Both the position numbers and the translations under genes were made by a program. Below, in pieces: positions 1 through 5,640 of a DNA stretch of 8,454 bases; positions within the stretch are counted from its first letter, which is position 1; each line of letters opens with the position of its first letter. The notes beneath the pieces were generated by a model that had not been told where the DNA came from, did no database searches, and was given only the letters and a program-made list of their open reading frames with translations. Location of the stretch: NCBI GenBank assembly GCA_023443925.1, contig JAEZSL010000373.1:1-8454 (forward strand), written 5' to 3'. The stretch is from Bacillota bacterium. GTDB lineage: Bacteria > Bacillota_A > Clostridia > Lachnospirales > Lachnospiraceae.

Positions 1-767
1 GGAAAGAGGTCATGGACAGAATGGAGCATGCCTGGTCCATTATGAAGAATTCGGCGAAAGCAGCTCTAAAAGGTGATATTGTATCTATGGGCGGACTGAT
101 TGGAGGAGAATCTGCTAAAATAAACCAGCGAAGACTTTCAGGCAGCCAGCCAGTATGCGGTACCTTGATGTCCAGAGCAATTTCTTATGCAATGGGAGTA
201 CTGGAGGTCAGCAGCTCTATGGGGTTAATTGTGGCGGCACCTACGGCAGGCTCATCGGGTGTTATTCCCGGAGCTTTTCTGGCTATCCAGGAGGAGATGA
301 AGTTATCGGATGAAGCCATGGTAAAGGCATTATTCAATGCCGGTGCGGTGGGTTATCTGATTGCCTATAACGCTACTGTTGCCGGCGCCGAAGGCGGATG
401 TCAGGCTGAAGTTGGTTCGGCTTCCGCAATGGCGGCCTCTGCCATTACCGAACTCATGGGGGGATCTCCCAGACAGTGTCTGCATGCGGCAACCGGTGCG
501 ATTGCTAATTTATTAGGATTAATTTGTGATCCTATAGGGGGACTCGTGGAAGCACCCTGCCAGCAGAGAAATGCCATGGGGGTATCCAATGCATTGATTA
601 GTGCGGAGATTGCTCTTAGCAGCATAAAGAATGTCGTACCTTTTGATGAAGCGGTGTCTGTTATGTACAGTGTAGGACGCAGTATACCCCACGAACTCAG
701 GGAAACAGCTCTGGGAGGTCTGGCTGCGGCTCCAAGTGCCTGCAGTATGTGTAATATGTGTAAATAA
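1..767 (+). CDS. sdaAA: L-serine dehydratase, iron-sulfur-dependent, alpha subunit (5'-truncated by window edge)
   Basis: The enzyme deaminates L-serine to pyruvate and ammonia in the cytoplasm, using a [4Fe-4S] cluster rather than PLP. The reading frame is already open at the first bases, with in-frame codons K-E-V before the first visible ATG at 12. That ATG is therefore internal, and roughly 40 N-terminal residues are missing compared with the usual alpha subunit of about 290 residues. Counting from the visible Met, typical family signatures are GSQPVCGTLMSRA near 44-56, the glycine/alanine-rich APTAGSSGVIPGA near 76-88, AEGGCQAEVGSASAMAA near 126-142 and CDPIGGLVEAPCQQRNA near 172-188. 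Cys130, Cys172 and Cys183 are the expected cluster ligands. The C-terminus ends in a CxxCxxC run (Cys244, 247, 250), a slightly odd tail. In Clostridia the beta-subunit gene normally lies just upstream, outside this window. A strong terminator follows, so this is the last gene of its unit. Confidence 0.95.
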   Translation, partial: KEVMDRMEHAWSIMKNSAKAALKGDIVSMGGLIGGESAKINQRRLSGSQPVCGTLMSRAISYAMGVLEVSSSMGLIVAAPTAGSSGVIPGAFLAIQEEMKLSDEAMVKALFNAGAVGYLIAYNATVAGAEGGCQAEVGSASAMAASAITELMGGSPRQCLHAATGAIANLLGLICDPIGGLVEAPCQQRNAMGVSNALISAEIALSSIKNVVPFDEAVSVMYSVGRSIPHELRETALGGLAAAPSACSMCNMCK

Positions 768-807
768 CCAGTGACAGTAAATTGTCTATGGCAGGATGAT
801 TATTTTA

Positions 808-840
808 AGGGAAGCCTTAGGGCTTCCCTATTTTAGTATT
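808..840 (+). terminator. Intrinsic terminator after the serine dehydratase gene
   Basis: A perfect 9-bp stem (AGGGAAGCC at 808-816 with GGCTTCCCT at 821-829) closes a TTAG loop and is followed by the T-rich run ATTTTAGTATTTT. It sits 41 bases after the stop codon. The upstream side is also T/A-rich (TATTTTA), so it could work in either direction, but there is no minus-strand gene nearby. Confidence 0.85.
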
Positions 841-917
841 TTCGTCATTGACTGGTTCTTATAGGTGCAAGTCCTTAACACGTTCAGATGGTGGGAAGTA
901 TATAGTTAGCAAGGGAT
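841..917 (+). mobile_element. Decayed group IIC intron 5' relic (domain I fragment)
   Basis: The segment around 858-915 carries, in the right order, pieces characteristic of the 5' part of class IIC introns: TATAGGTGCAAGTCC, then GGGAAGTATATAGTTAGC, then AAGGG. The same order occurs in the better-preserved relic at 5381-5427 (GGGTGTAAGTC, GTGGGAAGGATATAG, CCAAGGG). The canonical GTGYG 5' end is not recognisable, and similarity disappears after about 917. It begins within about 12 bases of the end of the terminator stem at 808-829, the usual insertion site of this intron class. No reverse-transcriptase gene is present. This is a comparison by eye from memory of the family and has not been tested with a covariance model. 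Confidence 0.5.
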
Positions 918-968
918 TAAAGTACACTTGCAAAAATAATAAATTCCCTGAATTAAGCAATATTATTG

Positions 969-997
969 TTGCATTTGCATATTATACGACGTATAAT
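969..997 (+). promoter_or_regulatory. Promoter of the S41-peptidase lipoprotein gene
   Basis: A perfect -10 box TATAAT lies at 992-997, with a weak -35 box TTGCAT at 969-974 and a 17-bp spacer. The start of transcription would fall near 1004, giving a leader of about 70 bases before the ATG at 1074. The poor -35 together with the overlapping palindrome suggests regulated expression. Confidence 0.55.
981..997. promoter_or_regulatory. Palindromic operator candidate over the -10 box
   Basis: ATTATACG-A-CGTATAAT is a perfect inverted repeat with 8-bp arms and a one-base centre. Its right arm contains the predicted -10 hexamer, so a bound dimeric regulator would block polymerase. The same palindrome was not seen elsewhere in the window, and the regulator is unknown. 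A 17-bp perfect dyad at exactly a promoter is unlikely to be chance, although the AT-rich arms reduce its weight. Confidence 0.5.
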
Positions 998-1073
998 ATA
1001 GTTTGAATTATAATATTATAGTCTGAAGCGAATCAAGCAGCAAATAGGATTTAAAAAAGAGGAGAACCTAATT

Positions 1074-2612
1074 ATGTTTAGTAAAAAAACAACAGGTATC
1101 GTTTTACTGGTGGTTCTGATATTCAGCTCCTGTACCGGAAAAAATAGTGAAAAACCAGTTCCGACTGTAGAACAGACAACATCTGCAAAAGAAAATACCA
1201 TATCTGAATCAGGGAAGGAAGCGTTTCATGAGTTTCAATCGGAAGTTAACCAAAAGAGAAAAGAACTCTGTTCAACCAGTCCTCTGGATGATAGAATTAC
1301 AGAGTTTATGCCGTCCTATAAATCCGAACTAAATGCTTTATCCGAAGAAGAACTGGAGAATCTCACAGATAAAAACCCAGGTCAGAGTGTAATATTGGCT
1401 GATAACGCTGCCCAGGATACCGAGTATCTGTTTAAATTATTTAAGAATGCGTATGGTGCCTATTATTACTTTGGAGGAGACGAAAAATTTAATCAGGCAA
1501 AGGATAGTCTGTTAAAAGAGATAAAGCAGAAGAGTACCTTAACCAGAATGGAATATACTGCTATGCTGCTTAATCACTTAACGTTTATCAAGGACGGCCA
1601 TATGAGTATTGATGGGCAGCCTGTACTTAAGAAATCACAGTATTATTATGATAACCAGGTAAACTTCCATAAAGATAGGATGGGTTATTATGTGACAGAA
1701 AACGGACAGAACTGGTATATAACCAGTGTAGGAGAGGATAAGAATATCTCCGGTTATTTAAAGCCAACCATATCGGAGGAAGGTAAAATAGTTTATGAAA
1801 TTATTTTACAGATGAGTAATGAAGAGTATGCAAAACGTCCCCTGCATTACACTCTGAGATTTGATGAAACAGAACAAGTAAAAGAAATCCAATGGATGCG
1901 TTCTGTTCGGTATCCCAATAGCGACGACAAGATTTATACTAAAGCCATAATCAATGGTGTTCCAGTTTTATCAGTCCGTTCCATGGGAGCTGAATATGAC
2001 AAAGAACTCAAAGAGTTTGAAAACAGCGGTGTTACGGAAAAGGAGAAACCCATATTAATACTTGATCTTCGAGGGAACGGCGGCGGAAGTGATATTTATT
2101 CAAATAACTGGTTTAAGAATTATTTTGGAATCAAACCTCCGGTTAAAAATACCGAAGGTCAAAAATATAGTCCCCTGGTCTTAAAAAGTGCAGAAAAGAT
2201 GGGATATCCGATTGAGGATGCATATTGTATCGAAGAAGGTAAGAAAGGTAACTGGGTGAGAAATGAAAATAATGGCAGCTCCGAATTGTTAAAAAACAAT
2301 TCCTGTGTTTTTGTTTTAATGGACCAGTATGTGGCATCTTCCGGCGAAACTTTTATCTGGAATATGAGGACGGCTGAAAATGTTATTCTTGTGGGAAGTA
2401 ACACCTCAGGGGCATGTCTGGTACCAAATAATGTTTTCTATTATCTTCCGAATTCCGGTGTTTCGGTCTATTTCGGAAGGGGTATGATTTTTCATGAAAG
2501 CTATGAGAATATTGACGGCAGAGGAATTCAACCGGATTTATGGGTTGAGCCATGGAATGCATTGGAGTTGGTATCTAAGCTTATTGATCAATATAAATTA
2601 AAAACAAATTAG
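1074..2612 (+). CDS. S41-family serine peptidase-like lipoprotein
   Basis: The 512-residue product is probably an extracytoplasmic, lipid-anchored peptidase. The N-terminus has a Lys pair, a hydrophobic stretch (residues 9-17) and the lipobox-like IFSSC with Cys20 as the lipidation site, followed by a polar Ser/Glu/Lys linker. Family S41 (tricorn/C-terminal-processing type) features are FIKDGHMSI near 171-179, where His176 matches the family's conserved D-x-H segment; LDLRGNGGGSD near 330-340; VLMDQYVASSGETF near 414-427, where Ser422 is the likely nucleophile of the S-[SA]-G-E motif; VGSNTSGA near 440-447; and GRGIQPDLWVEP near 482-493. I do not recognise a PDZ domain between the N-terminal part and the catalytic core, so it resembles the tricorn-core/IRBP-like branch more than CtpA. 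The start is supported by AGAGGAGA about 10 bases upstream. It has its own promoter with a palindromic site. Its physiological substrate cannot be told from sequence. Confidence 0.85.
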   Translation: MFSKKTTGIVLLVVLIFSSCTGKNSEKPVPTVEQTTSAKENTISESGKEAFHEFQSEVNQKRKELCSTSPLDDRITEFMPSYKSELNALSEEELENLTDKNPGQSVILADNAAQDTEYLFKLFKNAYGAYYYFGGDEKFNQAKDSLLKEIKQKSTLTRMEYTAMLLNHLTFIKDGHMSIDGQPVLKKSQYYYDNQVNFHKDRMGYYVTENGQNWYITSVGEDKNISGYLKPTISEEGKIVYEIILQMSNEEYAKRPLHYTLRFDETEQVKEIQWMRSVRYPNSDDKIYTKAIINGVPVLSVRSMGAEYDKELKEFENSGVTEKEKPILILDLRGNGGGSDIYSNNWFKNYFGIKPPVKNTEGQKYSPLVLKSAEKMGYPIEDAYCIEEGKKGNWVRNENNGSSELLKNNSCVFVLMDQYVASSGETFIWNMRTAENVILVGSNTSGACLVPNNVFYYLPNSGVSVYFGRGMIFHESYENIDGRGIQPDLWVEPWNALELVSKLIDQYKLKTN

Positions 2613-2638
2613 AAATAAATTAATAGTTAAAAAACCAA

Positions 2639-2667
2639 TTGACACTGCTAAGGAAGTGTTGTATATT
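2639..2667 (+). promoter_or_regulatory. Promoter of the PadR-HAAS-DUF4097-PspC operon
   Basis: A consensus -35 TTGACA lies at 2639-2644, with a 17-bp spacer and a -10 box TATATT (5 of 6) at 2662-2667. The leader before the first gene is about 100 bases. The sequence over and after the -10 is alternating A/T with a small dyad (TATAT-C-ATATA, about 2669-2679), a plausible place for autoregulation by the PadR protein. That dyad is too AT-rich to be convincing. No terminator was seen between the S41 gene and this promoter, so some readthrough from upstream is possible. Confidence 0.65.
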
Positions 2668-2774
2668 ATATATCATATAGTATGTAGCAATGAAGAATAT
2701 CAAAACTACATGAATAGTCAGAAAGTGGGATTAGAGGGTGAATATTATGTACGAATTGGAAAGGAAGGAGTTAT

Positions 2775-3095
2775 ATGATATTCAATACGGGAGCAGCATT
2801 ACTCGATGCGATTGTTCTGGCTGTTGTGTCGAAAGAAAATGAGGGAACCTATGGATATAAAATTACTCAGGATGTCCGGCAGGTAATAGAAATTTCCGAA
2901 TCTACTTTATACCCTGTTTTAAGACGGCTTCAAAAAGACAGCTGTTTGGAAGTGTATGATCTGGCCTTTGACGGACGGAACAGAAGATATTATAAAATAA
3001 CAGAGAAAGGAAGAATACAGCTTAAGCTGTATTGCGATGAATGGAAAATTTATTGCGGTAAGATTAACAACATGTTCGTGGGGGTGAAGATTTAG
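2775..3095 (+). CDS. PadR-family transcriptional regulator
   Basis: This is a 106-residue winged-helix DNA-binding protein, the usual length for the short (PadR_N only) class. Typical PadR elements are the N-terminal helix LLDAIVLAVVSK (residues 9-20), TYGYKITQDV (25-34), the recognition-helix region ISESTLYPVLRRLQKD (40-55), and the wing with GRNRRYYKITEKGR (67-80). The C-terminal helix supports dimerisation. The start at 2775 is fixed by a strong GGAAGGAG about 6 bases upstream. The stop codon is followed immediately by the ATG of the HAAS-domain gene, so the two are translationally linked. PadR proteins of this kind normally repress their own operon and respond to an envelope or small-molecule signal. 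The pairing with a HAAS-domain protein is a well-known arrangement in Firmicutes. Confidence 0.93.
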   Translation: MIFNTGAALLDAIVLAVVSKENEGTYGYKITQDVRQVIEISESTLYPVLRRLQKDSCLEVYDLAFDGRNRRYYKITEKGRIQLKLYCDEWKIYCGKINNMFVGVKI

Positions 3096-4022
3096 ATGAC
3101 GAAATATGAATTTATGAAGGAATTGGAAGAGAATTTAAAAGATATTCCTTTGGAAGAAAGAATGGAAGCGCTTCAATATTATGAGAACTATTTTGAAGAT
3201 GCAGGACCGGAGCAGGAACAGAGCCTTATCTCCGAACTGGGAGCTCCGGATAAAGTGGCCGCCGGCATTAAAGCTGATTTAAACAGCAGTGAGCAGGAAG
3301 TAAAAACCAGAGGTTATTTTACGGAAAAAGGTTATAAGGATGAGAGCTGCTCCGATATGAAATATGAGATTATTGGCGGTATGCCACCGGCTAAGTATGA
3401 TGACGGCAGCGGTAATAAGGATAATAACAGCGCAGATAATCAGTATGGAGCCGAAGAAGATCCAGGGAGATACAATAACTCTTCGCAAAACGACAACGAA
3501 GGTGATTATGAATCCCGGTCAGGTAATTCGGATGGAGAATATAATTATAACAACAGGAGTAACCGGTCATGGGATTACGAAGACAATGGCAGGGCATACA
3601 ATAATTATAACAATAGCAGTTCCGGGTATGATTATAGAAAAAAGAATAATGGTTTAAGAACATTACTTATAATAATTGGGTGCCTTTTTGCAATACCAGT
3701 AGTATTACCCTTATTTGCAGGAGCCTTTGGTATTTTTATAGCGGCGATTGTAACAGCAGCTTCGCTTTGGTTAGCTTCTGTTATTGTCTCCATCGCATTA
3801 ATTTTATCCGGTGTTGTAGTGATTATTGCCGGTATCATTAAGCTGATGACGATTCCGGCGGTTGGCATTTGCCTTGCCGGCGGAGGCTTAATCCTATTTG
3901 GAATCGGTTTATTATTTACCATGGCTACCGTGGGTCTTAGTGCGAAAGTGATTCCAGCCTTAATACGCTGGTTTATCAGTTTCTGCAGATTACCGTTTCG
4001 GAACAGGAGAGTGGCTGTATGA
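3096..4022 (+). CDS. HAAS (DUF1700)-domain membrane protein
   Basis: This 308-residue protein has three parts. Residues 1-62 are the HAAS/DUF1700 helical domain: MTKYEFMKELEENL, then IPLEERMEALQYYENYFEDAG and ISELGAPDKVAAGI, which are highly typical. Residues about 63-182 form a low-complexity, strongly hydrophilic linker rich in Asn, Asp, Gly, Ser and Tyr (for example YNNSSSGYDY), probably disordered. Residues about 188-280 contain three or four membrane segments, followed by a basic tail (RLPFRNRRVAV). The HAAS domain should face the cytoplasm, where it could contact the PadR regulator encoded directly upstream; this is inferred from the conserved gene pair. GGGGGTGA lies 8 bases before the ATG. 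The stop codon overlaps the next start (ATGA, 4 bp), indicating translational coupling. The linker is unusually long and repetitive, so its exact length may vary between strains. Confidence 0.88.
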   Translation: MTKYEFMKELEENLKDIPLEERMEALQYYENYFEDAGPEQEQSLISELGAPDKVAAGIKADLNSSEQEVKTRGYFTEKGYKDESCSDMKYEIIGGMPPAKYDDGSGNKDNNSADNQYGAEEDPGRYNNSSQNDNEGDYESRSGNSDGEYNYNNRSNRSWDYEDNGRAYNNYNNSSSGYDYRKKNNGLRTLLIIIGCLFAIPVVLPLFAGAFGIFIAAIVTAASLWLASVIVSIALILSGVVVIIAGIIKLMTIPAVGICLAGGGLILFGIGLLFTMATVGLSAKVIPALIRWFISFCRLPFRNRRVAV

Positions 4023-5065
4023 ATGCATTGATGAAAAATTGTTTTCGAATTGCCGGAATAGCTGTGCTAACCGGTGTCATTCTGGTTGCTGTTGCATTTA
4101 GTATAGATAATACGATATTTTATAACTGGGAGAATTTTAATATTTCCATTGGAGATAATATCATTGGTTTAGACTTACCGGATAACCGGTATAACAGTCG
4201 TAACGATGATTGGAATGGGTTCTCTGGTAATCGGATTAACGAGAAAGCAGGTCAGGAAATACCCGATCAGGGAGTAACCCATCAGGGAACTTATAATGAG
4301 GGAATATCCGATCAGAAAAGTCAAAACACCCTTAACAGCTCCGATAAACGTAATAGCATAAAATCCATTTTCCTGGATATATCCTATGGAACGGTTACCA
4401 TAAAAGAAGGCGAATATTTTGATATTAAGACAGCCGATGGAGCCAATAACATGATTCATGAAAATGTAAACAACGGTGTTTGGGAAATCAGTGATGCGAA
4501 TGATTTATCAGGGAATGAAAGTAATGTATCGGTCTTTGGATTTAATATAACGGAGGGTGGAAATCCCTTTCAGACCACAGATATTGAGCTGACCATTCCG
4601 GAGGACTTCAAATTTGAAAACCTGGATATTGCTCTGGGGGCAGGTACTATAAAAGCGGATAATTTAATTGCCGAGAATGCAGATATTAATGTTGGTGCGG
4701 GCAGTCTCAGGATAAAATCACTGACAGCAGAAAGCAAATCATTATATTCCATTGATACCGGAGAGCTGATAATCGACGATCTGACTGCAAGTAATGCCAA
4801 TATTAATTGCGGGGTAGGTAATCTTAAAGCATCCGGAATTATAAACGGCGACAGTTATGTTACCTGCGGAATCGGTAATGTGGAACTTGATATAGACGGA
4901 GAGGAAGAAGATTTTAATTACAAGGTTGACTGCGGTATCGGAACTGTTATAATTAATAATAACAAGTACAGCGGAGTTAACGCAAGGACCAGAAAAAATA
5001 ATGATTCAGATGACAGTTTTACACTGGATTGCGGTATTGGTAAGATTTCACTTAAAATAAATTAA
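4019..5065 (+). CDS. DUF4097 beta-repeat protein with N-terminal membrane anchor
   Basis: This 348-residue protein has one hydrophobic segment near residues 10-29 (IAGIAVLTGVILVAVAFSI), acting as an uncleaved signal anchor. A polar Gln/Asn/Gly-rich stalk follows (about 45-112, with a DQGVTHQG...GISDQ near-repeat). Residues about 113-348 are a DUF4097 (putative adhesin, YvlB-like) domain of short beta strands. Its second half carries regularly spaced rungs with the core pattern I/V-x-C/V-G-x-G-x-hydrophobic, at GAG 207, GAG 226, TGE 247, GVG 265, GIG 284, GIG 306 and GIG 339. Four of these rungs place a Cys just before the glycine (264, 283, 305, 338). The domain should lie outside the membrane and could report envelope state to the HAAS partner. 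AGGAGA precedes the ATG by 8 bases, and the start overlaps the upstream stop. The function is inferred from context; DUF4097 has no assigned activity. Confidence 0.85.
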   Translation: MNALMKNCFRIAGIAVLTGVILVAVAFSIDNTIFYNWENFNISIGDNIIGLDLPDNRYNSRNDDWNGFSGNRINEKAGQEIPDQGVTHQGTYNEGISDQKSQNTLNSSDKRNSIKSIFLDISYGTVTIKEGEYFDIKTADGANNMIHENVNNGVWEISDANDLSGNESNVSVFGFNITEGGNPFQTTDIELTIPEDFKFENLDIALGAGTIKADNLIAENADINVGAGSLRIKSLTAESKSLYSIDTGELIIDDLTASNANINCGVGNLKASGIINGDSYVTCGIGNVELDIDGEEEDFNYKVDCGIGTVIINNNKYSGVNARTRKNNDSDDSFTLDCGIGKISLKIN

Positions 5066-5072
5066 CTTATAG

Positions 5073-5089
5073 TGCGCATAGAATGCGCA
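5073..5089 (+). other. Small hairpin just before the PspC ribosome binding site
   Basis: TGCGCA at 5073-5078 pairs with TGCGCA at 5084-5089 around a TAGAA loop. It ends 5 bases before the GGAGGA ribosome binding site at 5095-5100. It may tune translation or protect the distal mRNA segment, but six base pairs alone are weak evidence. Confidence 0.35.
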
Positions 5090-5104
5090 GAAACGGAGGA
5101 AATT

Positions 5105-5293
5105 ATGGAACAAAAAAAATTACACAGATCTAATAACAATAAAATGATTGCCGGGGTATGCGGCGGTTTCGCAGAATACATCAATCTTGACCCCACCATT
5201 GTAAGATTATTATGGGCAGCCTTTTGCTTTGCAGGCGGTGCAGGAGTTCTTGCATACATTGTTGCGGCAATCATAATACCGGTGGAATATTAA
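5105..5293 (+). CDS. PspC-domain small membrane protein
   Basis: This 62-residue protein matches a minimal PspC domain. The N-terminus KKLHRSNNNKMIAGVCGGFAEYINLDPTIVRLLW carries the family's hallmark I-A-G-V-C-G-G-x-A-E-Y and the D-P-T-x-V-R-x-x-W motif. One transmembrane segment follows (about residues 35-58) and ends in IIIPVEY. An in-frame GTG at 5072 would add 11 residues, but the ATG at 5105 is chosen because GGAGGA sits 4 bases upstream and the PspC domain starts right there. It is the last gene of the PadR operon, 39 bases after the DUF4097 gene and followed by a hairpin terminator. PspC proteins act at the membrane in envelope-stress responses; in Firmicutes they often accompany PadR/HAAS/DUF4097 genes. 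The partner proteins in this organism are inferred only. Confidence 0.92.
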   Translation: MEQKKLHRSNNNKMIAGVCGGFAEYINLDPTIVRLLWAAFCFAGGAGVLAYIVAAIIIPVEY

Positions 5294-5316
5294 TATCATT
5301 AATTATTATATCCTTG

Positions 5317-5350
5317 AAGGCAGACAGCAGATAATGCTGCCTGCCTTTGT
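5317..5350 (+). terminator. Terminator hairpin of the PadR-PspC operon (intron target)
   Basis: AAGGCAG at 5317-5323 pairs with CTGCCTT at 5341-5347. Then, after one A/C mismatch, CAGCA at 5325-5329 pairs with TGCTG at 5335-5339 around a GATAA loop. The T tract is short (TTTGT) because the intron-like sequence begins at 5352. A normal terminator would have more T residues, so the insertion probably split it. It is also the type of hairpin recognised by group IIC introns. Confidence 0.75.
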
Positions 5351-5351
5351 A

Positions 5352-5640
5352 GTGCGTCCCGGCAGGCGCACGTTTCAACGGGTGTAAGTCTCGAGTTCGC
5401 CCGGTAGTGGGAAGGATATAGCCAAGGGCAGGGGTGTCGTGGGTGACTACGAATCGGAAGGCAGCCGGATGGCAAATCTCTGGTCTGACGAACAGAAATC
5501 ATATCAGGCTATAAGCGGGGGTGAGGCTGTTACACAAGTCGAAGCCCTATAACTACACGGAACCGGTTGTGGTAAATATGGCAGATGGATGGGGAGAAGG
5601 AACGTGAGAGTCTCCGGGGAGATCTGCAAGGAACGTTTCG
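5352..5640 (+). mobile_element. Group IIC intron ribozyme, 5' portion without reverse transcriptase
   Basis: The segment starts with the group II 5' consensus GTGCG, followed by a CCCGGCA element. Landmarks of class IIC domain I then follow in order: GGGTGTAAGTC (5380-5390), GGATATAGCCAAGGG, GGGGTGTC (5431-5438), a GTGGGTGACTAC hairpin, AATCGGAAGGCAGCCGG, GGCAAATCTC, GGTCTGACGAACAG, ATATCAGGCTATAAG, a TACACAAGTCGAAG stretch, and later GGGGAGATCTG near 5616-5626. The order matches what I remember of the Oceanobacillus iheyensis class IIC ribozyme. It lies directly after the operon terminator hairpin, the normal class IIC insertion site. No open frame encodes a reverse transcriptase or maturase, and no domain V-like hairpin was found up to the next gene. 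It is therefore a truncated, presumably inactive copy, or one whose 3' part was deleted. The 3' limit is uncertain and could extend to about 5760. Confidence 0.75.

Noticed and set aside
401..625. Minus-strand ORF inside the serine dehydratase gene
   Set aside because: It lies fully within a strongly supported conserved gene and has no ribosome binding site or recognisable domain.
3540..3625. AATTATAACAA-type repeats considered as a CRISPR or tandem array
   Set aside because: The units are imperfect, lack spacers of constant length and lie in frame within a coding linker.
3279..3922. Several ORFs on both strands within the HAAS gene
   Set aside because: They arise from the low-complexity Asn/Tyr linker and hydrophobic segments of the real frame.
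5072..5104. GTG start extending the PspC protein by 11 residues
   Set aside because: The extension has no good ribosome binding site, whereas GGAGGA lies directly before the ATG at 5105 where the domain begins.
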